DNA from: Narthecium ossifragum
Lineage: Eukaryota > Streptophyta > Magnoliopsida > Dioscoreales > Nartheciaceae
NCBI GenBank assembly: GCA_963920575.1
Contig: OY986975.1
Location: 1,692,650-1,756,649 of the forward strand
Length of the DNA: 64,000 bases
Direction: 5' to 3'
Positions 33,906 through 45,910 of the stretch are shown one piece after another. The position numbers and the translations under genes are program-made. Numbering within the stretch: position 1 is the stretch's first letter; each line of letters begins with the position of its first letter. The notes under the pieces are model-generated. The model worked only from the letters and a program-made list of their open reading frames with translations, did no database searches and had not been told where the DNA came from.

Positions 33906-35328
33906 TTAAAAGTGCAACCCCTGATCCTCTTTATGCAGTCCTTATCAAAATTCCAAGCTGTAGCATGCTATTGCTGATCGTCTTTATTTATTTAAAAGGA
34001 GAATACTTTGAAACCATGTTCTAAAACAAGGTTTTAGAGGTCCTATCTTTAGGTGAAGTGTCACAATAGACAACCATTATCAGATAAGGTTCATGTTCAC
34101 ATAACAATGCTGATCATCCACGTAAGGGCACCCGCATTATACCCTAAAATAGACGACAGCTATAGTGCTCTCCTACATATGAAAGAGCACTGTTCACCTC
34201 ACCATATGATATTTTATAATAAACGATAGATGGTGGAGTCTTTTATTCGAGAAATAAAACCATTTTAGTGACGTAGTGAATATTAATATAAATATACAAC
34301 TAGATGCATATCACAAAGATTAATTTATAATTATATAACAAAGATTAATGATGTAATATAACATTAATTACTATAATTATATGACTCTCAATGAAGAATA
34401 GAAAAAGAAAAAAAAAATGAGGGAATGAATATTTTAGTGATGTAAGTAATGGTTTAGAAAAGCTGTAAAATAGAAAAGTAATATATATTAAAATATTTCA
34501 GAGAGGATGGATATGGAAGTCGACACATAGCCTAACACCCTCCATTATTGTCTGTGCCCCCCCATGAACCTAAGAAAAGATGTGTGTCAAGCTCAAGCAG
34601 ACGTAATCTCCATGGAGTGCGAGCAACTCTTGCCTTTCTGGCAATCTTGTATCGTCTATTTGTCTTCTTTTCATGGAAGTACAGCAAAGTCAAGAACATT
34701 GTAGATTTAGATAGCTTGTGTCTCATGAACTATCACGTGTATACAGCTAAGCTTTTCCTTTGTTCTATTGCTTGACAACAAGGACACCCTTCCTTGCAGG
34801 CTAGCTCTGTTCTTTTCCTTTCTAGATAGGCTTATTCTGTATCATTGTTCCTATATCTGTTCTTATACATTGTATATTATTATTCACTTCTACCATGAAC
34901 TCATTCAGAGTATGCAAATTGGTTTTTGCTTGTCAAAACACTACTTTGGATCTTAGTAGGATTCACGGGTCCTTCTCGTTCAAGGTCATGCAATGCAAAT
35001 TTGGTTTAGATTGGATTTTTCTCAAGACATTTATTTTCTGTAATTTTGATTTGATAATTGAGATAAATTTGATTTTTATTAATTTTTCTTCCTTTTTGGT
35101 TAAGTGGTCTGGTTTTATTAGTTGCGAGTTTTGTGATTATAACAACGAGAACCGTTACCGTTACCCCCAGCTTCGGCTTATCTCTTCAAAAAAAAAAAAA
35201 ACAATGAGAACCAGCTTTTCTATCATACTTAAAGCACACTTTCAGGCTTATGCTGAAAACTAAGCAGAACCAGCAGCCGTTGGAGGGTCATTTTAACCAA
35301 AGTCTAATGAAACTTATATCTACATTGG
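33906..35328. other. Intergenic 5' of the peroxidase, no gene seen
   Basis: AT-rich with an A-run at 35189-35201 preceded by CTTCGGCTTATCTCTTC, an end typical of plant LINE/SINE 3' tails. The peroxidase promoter should lie near the gap. Confidence 0.4.
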
Positions 35329-35528
35329 NNNNNNNNNNNNNNNNNNNNNNNNNNNNNNNNNNNNNNNNNNNNNNNNNNNNNNNNNNNNNNNNNNNNNNNN
35401 NNNNNNNNNNNNNNNNNNNNNNNNNNNNNNNNNNNNNNNNNNNNNNNNNNNNNNNNNNNNNNNNNNNNNNNNNNNNNNNNNNNNNNNNNNNNNNNNNNNN
35501 NNNNNNNNNNNNNNNNNNNNNNNNNNNN
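35329..35528. other. Assembly gap (200 N)
   Basis: Two hundred consecutive N. It removes the start codon and signal peptide of the peroxidase gene that resumes at 35529; the true size of the gap may differ from 200. Confidence 1.
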
Positions 35529-38173
35529 TTGGTCTTAGGGAGGGGAGAAGCTCAGCTAAAGCAGAACTTCTACCAATTCACCTGCCCAAACGTGGAGACG
35601 ATCGTGAGGCAGGCAGTTGCGAAGAAGTTCAGCCAAACCTTCGTCACCATCCCTGGGACTCTCCGTCTGTTCTTCCATGACTGCTTCATAGAGGTAATGT
35701 TTTCCAAAATGAAATTTGCCGTCTGAGATTATTGACTCATTGATCTAAATAAGTTTGCAAACCATGGAAACTGGGTTTCCCAAATTTTAACTGAATTTCC
35801 TATACTACTCTGCTTGAAGAAAAGTTCTCCAATAGGCTCTGTTCGGCTCTTGCCTATCTTCATGTCAAAATGCAAGATTCTCTGTTGGATGCATAAATCA
35901 AATGCTTTCCGGCACTGAAACTGTGGAAGACATTCAAAATCAAGGATTGCCGTGCCGACCGGCAACCTCGGTGCCGGTCGGCAAATATCGAGCCGGTAGG
36001 ATACCGGCTCGATATCTTGAACCGGCTCTGACTCAGCAGGTTTCGGCCTTGTGCCGACCGGCACTGGCCCGTGCCGGTCGGCCACACCAGTTTGCTGGTC
36101 GGCAAATGGCTGGTGCCGGTCGGCAACAGGAGGCGCTGCCGATCCTAATCCGGGTCGAGTATTTATACTCCTTAATACATAACCTAATACATAACCTAAT
36201 CCGGGTCGAGTCTAAAGACAAAATAGGCCAGATCTACTAAAACAAATACTAATATCCGTTTTTGTTCCGGGGCGCTGCCCCAGGTCCGATCCCCGCCGGG
36301 GCGCTGCCCCGGACCCCGTTAACTCTGCGTAGTGTATCATAGTCAGAGCCGGCGACAGAATCCAAGACATCTAATGCACAACATGAGGGGAGGAGGGGAG
36401 GGGCCAAATCAGAGGATGGGAGGGGAGAGGAAAGGAGAGAGGAGAAGGGAGGAGGGAGGGGAGGCCGACACACGAGAGGCCGTGCCAAAGATCTCAAAAA
36501 AACATATGTTATTTTTTATTTTGAGTGCTCAAAGATCTCAAAAAACATCCGAATCAATCTAAAATATCAAATATAAATATCCTGGATGGTCAAAGCTCCG
36601 TGCCAAACGTCTAATAGGCCGTGCCAGGCCGTGCCGCCCCGTGCCGGCGGCACGTGCCGGTGCCGGCCAGGGCCGACACGGCACGTGCCTCGGCACGGCA
36701 ATCCTTGTTCAAAATAAGTACATTTTTTTAATCTTATCCGGTGATACTATATATCTAACTCATGGAGATTAGGCATAAACTACATAAAGTTTGGTCCACG
36801 TGAGCTATCAAGAAGTTTAAATGACTCAACGGCTATATGTTCATCTGAATACAAAAGTAGCATTTTAAAATGCTAGGACTTTAAAGCTACACTGTGTCAT
36901 AGCATAATCATGATTAGCTGTGGCTCGATAAATATTAACACATCGTTTGATGTTGTTTTTGATACATACTCATTTACATAAGTTTGACAAGGAGATTGTA
37001 TTAGAGCTGTTTTTTTCTGATTAATTAAGCTCGAAGGCTAGTAATTAGAGCTGGTTAATTATGAGCAGGAAAGCACTTTTCGAGCCAAGCTAGTTTTCAT
37101 TCCTCTGAGACATACCAACAAATATCTGGACCTATTTCTATCAGTAAGACTGAGGGAACATACATGTTGATCTGCAGGGTTGCGATGCTTCGATCATGAT
37201 TCAATCACCAAATAATGACGCCGAAAAAGATGCTGCAGATAATCTGTCCCTTGCCGGCGATGGCTTTGACACTGTAATCAAGGCTAAGCAAGCCGTCGAA
37301 GCTGCTTGCCCTGGCGTGGTCTCGTGCGCTGACATCACGGCCATAGCAGCTAGAGACGTAGTGGTGCTTGTAAGTAAAGTTAAAGCACTTCTGTTTAACA
37401 TCATTCCCCTGCAAAGATAGTAGGAGAAAGATTTAGTTTGTGCATTTGCTAACTAGGAAAACTCTAACCTCTGAAGAACAAATGATAAAAAATCATGTTT
37501 TTTAGAACAAGGATAGATAATTAGCACCAATTTACCTACAATATGAGTCATATATGTTTGCTTGGCCACTTATCTCTCCTGACAATCTCTGATGCACCAG
37601 TCTGGCGGCCCCAACTTCATTGTGGAACTTGGCAGGCGTGACGGCCTCATATCGAGCAAATTCCGGGTACCCGGGAACCTCCCTCCTCCGACCTTCAACC
37701 TCAATCTCCTCACTTGGATCTTTCGCAAGAACAATCTAAACATGAACGACATGATCGCCCTCTCTGGTGCCCACACCGTAGGCTTCTCACACTGTAGCCG
37801 CTTTGCCAACCGCTTATACTCGTTCAACTCCACCTTCAAGGTCGACCCGTCTCTCAATCCATCGTACGCGCAGCAGTTGATGCAGTCTTGCCCTCAAAAC
37901 GTAGACCCTAGCATTGCCATCAACATGGATCCTACCACCCCCAGAACCTTTGACAATGTTTATTACCAGCATCTGGTGAATGGCATGGGGCTATTCACGT
38001 CCGATGAGGTGCTCTTCACCAACTCCCTCTCGAAACAGCTTGTGAGCAACTTTGCGTCGAACCAAGCCAGCTTCTTTTCAGCATTCGCCACGGCGATGGT
38101 CAAACTGGGTAGAACAGGTGTGAAGACTGGCAACCAAGGCGAGATCAGGAGAGACTGCACTGCCTTCAATTGA
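35529..38173 (+). CDS. Class III peroxidase, 5' end missing in assembly gap
   Basis: Secreted heme peroxidases of the plant wall oxidise phenolics with H2O2. Visible exons: 35529-35693, 37178-37369 and 37601-38173, 309 residues. The first visible residues ([15 protein letters not shown]) are the end of the signal peptide and mature N-terminus; the start codon must lie in or beyond the gap. Present: distal LRLFFHDCF with catalytic Arg/His, the Ca site GCDAS, SCADI, proximal [15 protein letters not shown], and all eight conserved cysteines (TCPN, HDC, GCD, AACPG, VSC, SHC, QSC, RDC). The sequence ([37 protein letters not shown]) puts it with the PER45/PER73 group. The classic third intron is absent, exon 3 running to the stop. 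A hAT-like element sits in the first visible intron. Confidence 0.92.
35941..36707. mobile_element. Non-autonomous hAT-like element in the peroxidase intron
   Basis: 767 bases with perfect 18-base terminal inverted repeats, CAAGGATTGCCGTGCCGA at the left and its complement at the right, flanked by an identical 8-base duplication TTCAAAAT (35933-35940 and 36708-36715). Eight-base duplications are typical of hAT transposons. The subterminal regions are full of GTGCCGGTCGGC-type words on both strands, as in hAT transposase-binding arrays. No transposase. The clean duplication suggests a fairly recent insertion. Confidence 0.9.
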
Positions 38174-39216
38174 GAGGAGCTGGCTTGTGTGGCTGTTGAG
38201 AATAACTAAGAGGGTGATCATAAGTTGTAATGAGCAGCTCTTTTCCTCTTTTCCATCCATTTTGAGATCTGATTGATTGTACTCACTTCTTGTTCCTGCT
38301 ATCTGTTTCTATCTAGTTCACCTAATACCACGAGTGTCCCCTTTCACAATACAGGAAGTTCTATTCTACATCGCTCAAAGACGAGAAATGATACAGATAA
38401 CTAGCAACAGAAGATACACATTTCAGATAACTGAGGATGAACTCTATGAGATCTTTTCATCAATCTCAAAGTTCCTTGTAGCAGAAATTTCATACAACTT
38501 GTACATCAGACAATAGGAAAGTGTAGAAAAAGCCACGCAAGTAGGCAGCAGCCAATGGTCCAAATTATAACTGCTCTAACAAAACAGAAATTTTGGTGCA
38601 GAAAAAACTAGAGTAAATTGGTAGAAGACACCCATAACTAAGAGCTTTATGTGCGCACAGGTGTAGTCGCGATTATTAACATACAGGTCAACAAAGGCGT
38701 GAATGTTAATTCTTACACAAAGCACCAATATTGAAGCAATGACTGAAGCATTATGATATATAATCATGTAATGTGCATAGAGTTCAACCTTAAACACCCT
38801 GATCCAATGATCCTGACAGATATAGGAAACAAGATATTGGCACCTAGCAGAAAACATTGGTGTTGCCAAACTGACGAGCATTACCTAATGTGTCAAATGA
38901 AAAGCACCAATCCTACATACAACAGCTACCTCAAACTCCCAAAGGAGACACAAAAAAGAGCGTCACCAAGATTATGGTTTCTCCACAGAAAGACTCCCTT
39001 GATCATTGTTACTTTAAGCTACCTTGTTGTGGACAAAATTGATGTTAGAGATGCCAATGATGTCTGAAGAAGATGATTGCAGAACAGAATGATCATGTAA
39101 GCATCATATTTCCTGTCATCAACAAGAAGATGAAGTCAAGATGCTGTACAGCTTAGACAACTAAAACTCGGAACATGTCTTGTATGAAGATTGGCATGCT
39201 ACTAGATGATCCACGA
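38174..39216. other. Intergenic between convergent peroxidase and DnaJ genes, no gene seen
   Basis: Should contain both 3' UTRs. Several short open frames on both strands show no recognisable content. Confidence 0.45.
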
Positions 39217-41655
39217 TCAAACGCATTGCTCTTGAGCAGCCTCCATTACCACATCCCCTTTCGTTTCTGCAATAACCTGAAGTAGTTCTGAAGGAGTAGA
39301 TGCAGGATCCAGCTCAAGGCAACCCTTCGGAGCATTATGGGCTTCCTCTCCTGTAAGTACATGAAAAGGGACTTGATGAGAAAGGCGAAACATCTCTTCT
39401 CTTGGGATCCTTTTCATTTCTTTTAGGTCCATGTGCCGTTGAAACACTGTTTTGAATCCAGCAAGCTTAAATAAGGGCACGACAGTCAGTCCGTGCTCTT
39501 CATCATAGTCATCAAGCACTTCCACCATATCGTACTCATACATCACTTCATCAGGAGTATGTTCATCCCAATCTGGAGACCAATTTTTGTAGAGAGCCCA
39601 GATATCACCTCTCCTGGGAAAAATTTTGATAGTTCCATTTACCTTCTCCCATTTAACCCTGTGAGAAAACATATTGATCGTGTCCTTTACTACATATCTG
39701 CCCACCTTAAAGTTTCCACATGTCTTGGCAAATCCAGAAGCAACCCAATCTAATGTACCAAATTCAGCAGTGGACCTTGAAGTGAGGAAACTCATACGGA
39801 TCTTAAAAGGCTTCAAGGAGAGGACTTTCTGAACAAGCACATAATAACGGGGCATACCATCTTCATCATCATATGTGGCCCATATCTGGTTGCCTTCAAA
39901 ACAACTTTCTGATCGATATTGGTCAAAATCGTGAAAATCTGGATCAGGAACATCAATTAATCCAGTTTCAGGCACTTCCTCATCTAAATCAGTTCTATGC
40001 CCATCAGCAGAATCCTTGTCATTAGGTACATGCTTAATGCTATTCACTGAGTCATAGAACACATTCTGACTAGAACCAGTCCCTTGACCTGCATCTGTAG
40101 CAATACCATGACCGGCATCATTTGACTTCTCTTCAGCATTTTCTTTTTGTTTCTGTCTCTTTTTTTCCCTTTCATTTTCAGCAGATTTGGCAGCAGCAGC
40201 AGCAGCTGATCGCCATTCTTCTAACTTCTCGCGAATTGTGACCTTAGCCTTCTCCAGTAGCTTATTTTGAAAATCCATTTGCAATACTTCCCTAACAGTG
40301 TTGAAATGCCTAGCAGGTGCTCTGTCCTTGCATGAATCACCAAAAACAACACGCACCCAGTTGGGGTCTGTGGCCATTTTTTTAAACTCACTCCCTCCAT
40401 TATAACTTCCATTAACATCTTCAGTGCCCTTTCTTTTCTTTGCATGCCTGTTTGCTCGCTCCTGATCAGGTACATTGCGACTTGGAACAGCACCAGAATT
40501 AGCAGAGCCACTTGTACTTCTATTTGAGCCAATATTCTTCCTTTGAATTGCTTCCTCCCTTTTAACCGCTGCCTGTGCCTCCTCAGAGTTTTTTCGGATC
40601 TTTTCATGTGCTTGATGAACCTTAGCAGCACGCTCAGCAGCAGCTGACGATGCGTTTGTGCTCGCAGCTCCTGTTGTCCTAGAGAATGGTACCCAATCAT
40701 TTGAACCAGAGTAAGAAGACTTGTTCCCTTGAACAAAAGCATCGTTGCCAGATGTATTAGGGTTATAATTCTGCTGATGCTGTTGAGGCCCACTAGTCAG
40801 TTCCCCCTTCTCTATGGCTACTAAGGGATCACAGCATTTCGGACACTGCAGAGCCTGATTAGCATGGACACCAAGATATTGGTACTGGATCTTGCATTGA
40901 TTGCAGGATGTCCAAAATGTATTGAGTTTTGCTTGAGGGGTTGAACCGGGGGCAGCTGAAGCAGGTTGCTTTGCACCAGTAGTGCTCTTCGGAATCCCAG
41001 CACGGCATGCTGCAGGTTGCTTCGCACCAGTGGTGCTCTTTGGAATCCCAGCATGGCATGTTGCAGGTTGTGTCGTACCAGTAGTGTTCTTTGGAATCCC
41101 AGCATGGCATGCTGCAGGTTGCGTCGCCCCAGTAGTGCTCTTTGGAATCCCAGCATTGCATGCTGCAGTTTTAGTAGACTTGCCAGATCCATTAGTGGTT
41201 TTATGAACAGGTTGATCTTTCTTTGGTTGAGCAGGCATCTGCTGGCATCTTTTAAGATTTCTCCTCTGGTCATATGCCATTCGCTTGACTTTATCAGACA
41301 GCACACTCCATGCCTCAGAAATAACCTTGAATGCACCTTCAGCGCCTATCGACTTGTTTTTATCCGGATGAAGCTGGAGAGCTAGCTTTCTATACTGCTT
41401 CTTCAACGTATCTTCATCTGCAGAAGCATTTATGCAAAGAATTCCATACCAGTCCTTCTCCCCATCTATCTTCACCTCCGACGCAAGATGAACATCTAAA
41501 GTCACAATCATCCTGCCGATGCCCTCCAAAGAAGGAAACAAACTTTGGGCCTTCATTGCGAATTTCTTGGCACCAGCCAAATCCTTTGTGGCAAACTTCT
41601 TCTCGGCTATTTCCTTCGCTCTAAGGGCTTCATCCTTATTGCACTCCATTGCCAA
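39217..41655 (-). CDS. DnaJ (J-domain) protein with DUF3444
   Basis: 812 residues in one exon, typical of this plant-specific J-protein group. Residues 68-132 form the J domain (DWYGILCINASADEDTLKKQ ... HPDKN at 96-100), which stimulates Hsp70 ATPase. A short zinc-ribbon-like unit (C251-x2-C254 ... C271-x2-C274, with FWTSCNQCKIQYQYL) follows. Residues about 340-510 are Lys/Arg/Ser-rich, probably nuclear. Residues 585-785 are DUF3444 (NQIWATYDDEDGMPRYYVLV, then DIWALYKNWSPDWD). Between J domain and zinc unit, residues 165-232 hold four tandem copies of a 20-residue cassette, ACHAGIPKSTTGATQP, with few changes. Client and cell role are unknown; nuclear localisation is a guess. The ATG at 41655 is followed within a few codons by a second Met. 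Confidence 0.93.
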   Translation of the reverse strand: MAMECNKDEALRAKEIAEKKFATKDLAGAKKFAMKAQSLFPSLEGIGRMIVTLDVHLASEVKIDGEKDWYGILCINASADEDTLKKQYRKLALQLHPDKNKSIGAEGAFKVISEAWSVLSDKVKRMAYDQRRNLKRCQQMPAQPKKDQPVHKTTNGSGKSTKTAACNAGIPKSTTGATQPAACHAGIPKNTTGTTQPATCHAGIPKSTTGAKQPAACRAGIPKSTTGAKQPASAAPGSTPQAKLNTFWTSCNQCKIQYQYLGVHANQALQCPKCCDPLVAIEKGELTSGPQQHQQNYNPNTSGNDAFVQGNKSSYSGSNDWVPFSRTTGAASTNASSAAAERAAKVHQAHEKIRKNSEEAQAAVKREEAIQRKNIGSNRSTSGSANSGAVPSRNVPDQERANRHAKKRKGTEDVNGSYNGGSEFKKMATDPNWVRVVFGDSCKDRAPARHFNTVREVLQMDFQNKLLEKAKVTIREKLEEWRSAAAAAAKSAENEREKKRQKQKENAEEKSNDAGHGIATDAGQGTGSSQNVFYDSVNSIKHVPNDKDSADGHRTDLDEEVPETGLIDVPDPDFHDFDQYRSESCFEGNQIWATYDDEDGMPRYYVLVQKVLSLKPFKIRMSFLTSRSTAEFGTLDWVASGFAKTCGNFKVGRYVVKDTINMFSHRVKWEKVNGTIKIFPRRGDIWALYKNWSPDWDEHTPDEVMYEYDMVEVLDDYDEEHGLTVVPLFKLAGFKTVFQRHMDLKEMKRIPREEMFRLSHQVPFHVLTGEEAHNAPKGCLELDPASTPSELLQVIAETKGDVVMEAAQEQCV

Positions 41656-41934
41656 GCCCTTGCCTGAGCAACTGTCTCCTCTTTCTTATACTCACCCCTC
41701 AACGCCAACAAGAATAGTGGCACCTTATTCACCTCTTTATCAATCAATCCAAGTCCACTACACAACATTCTGTTTGAAAACAAAGCAAAAGAAAGCCTCA
41801 AACCCACATAATAAATATCACTTCCAAATAAAAAGACCGAAAACTACTTTCAGAATCAATAATTTGGGCCATAGCCTTCTTTAGCAATCCCACATTCTTA
41901 ATAAAAACAAAGTTCTTGTATCAAACTAGTACCA

Positions 41935-42294
41935 GAAAGAAAAATAACAGATAGCTTTAAGTTGCCACATTTAAGCAACCTAACATGATTCCCAGCCGCT
42001 TCTACGCTTCAAGACACTAATGTTGCAAAGATTCAAGTCTTGAAAGAAATAGAATGCAAGAAAACCCAACCTTAATCAAGAATGAAGCAAGAATTCGTAA
42101 AAAAAAAACAAAGAAAAATAACAGATAGCTTTAAGTTGCCACATTTAAGCAACCTACCATGATTCCCAGCCGCTTATACGCCTCAAAACACTAATGTTGC
42201 AAAGATTCAAGTCTTGAAAGAATCAGAATGCAAGAAAACTCAACCTTAATCAAGAAATCAAGAAAAAACCAAGAATTCGTAAAAATAAACAAAA
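41935..42294. repeat. Tandem duplication in the DnaJ 5' region
   Basis: Units of about 177-182 bases (about 41935-42112 and 42113-42294) share AACAGATAGCTTTAAGTTGC, CATGATTCCCAGCCGCTT, CACTAATGTTGCAAAGATTC and CAAGAATTCGT in order, about 93% alike. They lie 280-640 bases upstream of the DnaJ start, in a probable 5' UTR intron or promoter. Confidence 0.85.
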
Positions 42295-42567
42295 CCAACT
42301 TCTTAGAACCCATTAAACAGCCGGCCATTCGCATTCAGAGTCCACAACACCGTACCCAAAAAACTCCGAAAAGTTACTATTTTTAAGCGAAATAACCCTA
42401 AAAGCCTTCGATGGCTCGATCACAGCAATAACACGATGATGGGCAGTGACAAAAGATTCAATGGGAAGAGCGACCCAAGATTGCAAGATTGAGAGATTAC
42501 CCATTTGGACAGAAGCCGGGAGGCGGTCGGAATTTGAATCGTTAGGCCGCCACGAGAAGCCCTCCAT

Positions 42568-43325
42568 CCTTCATGTCTTTTTTTACACCCAAATCTTGGA
42601 CAAATAAGATAATAGCAAAAGAACCCTCAAAAGCCCCAAAAAAACCACCCAAATTCCCAAATACTCCTAAGAAGAAGGGGGAAAGAAAAAAAGAGTTGGA
42701 ATAGGGTGGGGGTTTGTTGATATTTAAGCCATTTTAACCTAACCTAACCCAACCTTTGAAACCCTAACCATGGTTAAGTTTTTACCACAAGAGTTAAATT
42801 TTTATATTCTTCAAATTAATTTTTATGTTTTGCAATAAGTAAAATTAAAAAACTCTAATAATTAGCAAAAAAAAAACAAATTGAGTTTTCTAATGTTTTT
42901 TTTATCAAAAATATGTATGTTTAGGTGGGTCCTAATTTATGTGAATTAGTGAAATATAAAAACTCCAGATTAAGTACCAAAGAAAATCAAATAGAGAGTT
43001 CTAATGTATTTTTTATATATATCAAAAACATGTATATTCTAGGTGGGACACACTTTTGGGGTTAACCCATGAGTTGGAATGGGTAATGGCCTAATGGGCT
43101 CCTTGATATTTAAAGCACTTTGACCCTGACCCAACCGTTTAAAACCCTAACCAAGGTTAAGTTTTTACCACAAGAGTTTGTCTTTTTATATTGCTTGAGT
43201 TAATTGATATACGCTTTTTACAATTATTTCAAATATTTGTGAAAAAAAGACAGGAATGACAGAAAGCGTACCCACACGGGTGTGCTTCTGTTCACACTTG
43301 ACGTGGCCGTCCAGAGGTTGGCTTA
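42568..43325. repeat. Diverged direct repeats downstream of 42.7 kb; no gene
   Basis: The segment 42718-42822 recurs at 43107-43205 (shared GGTTAAGTTTTTACCACAAG and flanks). A second word set, AGTTCTAATG...ATGTAT(A/G)...AGGTGGG, appears near 42880, 42995 and again near 43725. This looks like serial local duplication of an intergenic unit. Confidence 0.6.
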
Positions 43326-43524
43326 AGGTCTGTTTGGTGCGTGGGATCCGTGGTACCCGCAGAATGGTACCCGCGCGGGTATCCACAGACATGAATCCCA
43401 CGCGTGTTGCTGAAATCGGGATCCTAATTTTCAGAAACCATCGCGGATCAAAACGCATTCGACAGATCAGGAATCCACCGTTCTCTCACGGATTCGTTCG
43501 ATCTTGTGAGAGCCAAACAAGCCC
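43326..43524. mobile_element. Second Tourist-like MITE
   Basis: Starts AGGTCTGTTTGG and ends CCAAACAAGCCC between TTA flanks (43323-43325 and 43525-43527). The ends resemble those of the 32774-32963 element, but the internal sequence, rich in GGTACCCGC and GGGATCC words, differs. Confidence 0.7.
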
Positions 43525-43527
43525 TTA

Positions 43528-45863
43528 GTGATTATCTAACGTGAAATTCATTAAAAAATATTTATCTAACAGTCATTTAAATTCTTATTTTTCTTTTTTA
43601 ACTTTTAATAGAAAAACAAATTACATGGATCCCACTTAGACTAATATGGCTTGTCAGTAGTCACATCCCACCTGAGTGTGCGTGGGATCACAACTCATTA
43701 ATTAGCAAAGAAAATCAAATTGGGAGTTCTAATGTTTTCACATCAAAATATGTATACTTTAGTGGGTCTCACATTTGGGTTGGTTGGGGGAAGATAAGAA
43801 GAAGTGACTCATGTTGGTAGGATTAGTTAACCATGAGTTAGAGGTTTCACTATTTGTGGTTGGATAACTTTTTATATTTTTGGGGTCTGCGCGACCATTC
43901 CTTGTCTTATTTATCCACCTCCAGAAATGCCATCAAGAAATGCCGCCGTGAGAGAGCATTACTTCCTCTCCATTTTCTTGTGATCCCCGTGACGTAAGAG
44001 CATCCACGTCATATACTGTAAGAAAACACCCTCTATTTGGTACGGGGTTATCCCTTAATTCTTTTTATCCCCATACTTATCTTCAAACATCAAAAGTAAT
44101 CATTACTATTTTATTTTCATTTTATCTATCACCACCACTCTATTTTTTCCTAAATACATTCATTAACCCTCTTAACCTAGAATAAGCTAATCCAAAATCC
44201 CTTAACCTCCATTAATCTAGTGTGACGTGTCGAATTGTTTTGGTCGCTAGCAGCCACTATCATACATGCCACCAAGCAAGCTTTTTTCCTGTGTAAGCTT
44301 CTCCTCCCTCCACTATTTTTCATTTTGCTCTCTTGCATAAGCACCACGTACCAACGCCACTCACCACCATGAAACCCACCATAAAACCTCAATTGATTTC
44401 TTCTACATATGGAATGAATTAAGATCATATTAGGAGGAAATTGAGATCAAATTAGAAGGAATTGTGTAGTATAACTTACAAATAGAATTGAAGAGGGATT
44501 TGGAGTCGACAAAAGGATTGATGACTTACAAAGTGAATTGAATAAGGATTTGAGGTCCACAAGAGGATGGGATATAAACTATTAAAAGGGATTAGAGAGA
44601 TTTTTGGGATACATAAGGGGATAGTGATGAAGCCATCAAAAGGATTGAAGAACTATTTGGAGTCCGTCCAATTTACTTTGTAGCTCTACCACTCCAACGA
44701 ACTTGTAATATGCAATTAACCTCTAAAACCCTTCTAATAATGACTAATCAACCGTCTAAACAAATTGTTGGTTTTTACAACCTAACCAACTTAAAGTACT
44801 TTCCTCGTGAAGTTCTCTTACATATATGTACATGTCCATGTAAAACAATCGAAATGCAAACAACTATAGCTAGGTAACTCATATTTAATATTGCATTAAA
44901 CGAGGATAAATTTGTTGATGTAACTCATCACTTATAATGCATTAAACAAGAATAAATTTGTGGATGATCCACTGTATCGCCCAACACCAACACATCTACC
45001 CTTGTGTAACCTACGCTCTGATACCAAAATTATGGCATTCCTCTTCAGAAGATGTAATAGAGCCAAATTAATTTAGCTCTTAAACCAATTATTTAAAAGT
45101 TCATTAGGCATCTATGCTAGAACTCGATACACATACGAAGTTTGATTAAAGCTGACATATAATATAAAGACGTAATGTACAATACCAGTCTACAAAATAA
45201 TACATACCCTACTTTACTAGGAATATACACGGTATAAAAAAGAACCTTCGATCTTCCCAACATATCTCTGGTACCAAAAGATCATCCTTGGCCCAAAGGG
45301 ATCTACTTGTAAGCTCAATCATGAGCTTAGTGAGCATAATGCTTTTATCATTGAGAAGAAAATTTAAAAAAATGGCTAAATTTTCGTTTAGTACCATGTA
45401 GTTTGTTGAAATTTTTACTCATATCTAAACTTTAAAGTTTTCAAATCAGCTTCTCGTAGTTTCGATTTCATCCTTATGTGATACTTCCGTCAACTCGCCG
45501 TCGGGTTTTTAACGACAAAAGGGGGTCATGTGCGGCTCACGTGACCTCCTTCTGTCTCCTCAAACGTCGGGTGAGGCTCCGTTAGAGCCTTTAGCCCCTT
45601 CCATCTTCTCCTCAAACATGGAGAGATTTATGAACCAAACGCTAGGATTCAAAGAATGAGCAGATGCAACTCATTCATAACAGACAAATCAAACGCTAGA
45701 AACAACAGATTTAGCTCGTCCCATATAGACCAACCAAACAACAAAACCAATATCCACAAAATCACCAAATTCAACTCATTCCTCATTCAGCTAATTCCAC
45801 ATATTTCTCATTCAGCTCATTCATCAAATTCAGAATTGCCAAACGCACCCTACGTGAACTTAC
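43528..45863. other. Intergenic repeat DNA, no gene seen
   Basis: 44030-44175 resembles the MITE at 47946-48152 (TTTGGTACGGGGTTA...TTATCCCCATA...ACCACTCTA). The block 44497-44765 matches 47693-47905 (GGATTGAAGAACTATTTGGAG, CCACTCCAACGAA). No reading frame looks coding. Confidence 0.5.
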
Positions 45864-45910
45864 AAAGTGAATTGATGTGGATGTGAGCCAGAAACAATTA
45901 TGCACGCTCT

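Noticed and set aside
35250..35726. Frame running across the N gap
   Set aside because: Formed by translating unknown bases; only the part after 35528 is peroxidase.
42313..42567. 84-codon minus-strand frame upstream of the DnaJ gene
   Set aside because: No recognisable domain; it lies in the probable 5' leader region and its composition is unremarkable. Could be an upstream ORF but nothing supports that.
42735..42775. CCTAACC/CCCTAA-like words as telomeric repeat
   Set aside because: Only a few irregular copies, not (CCCTAAA)n.
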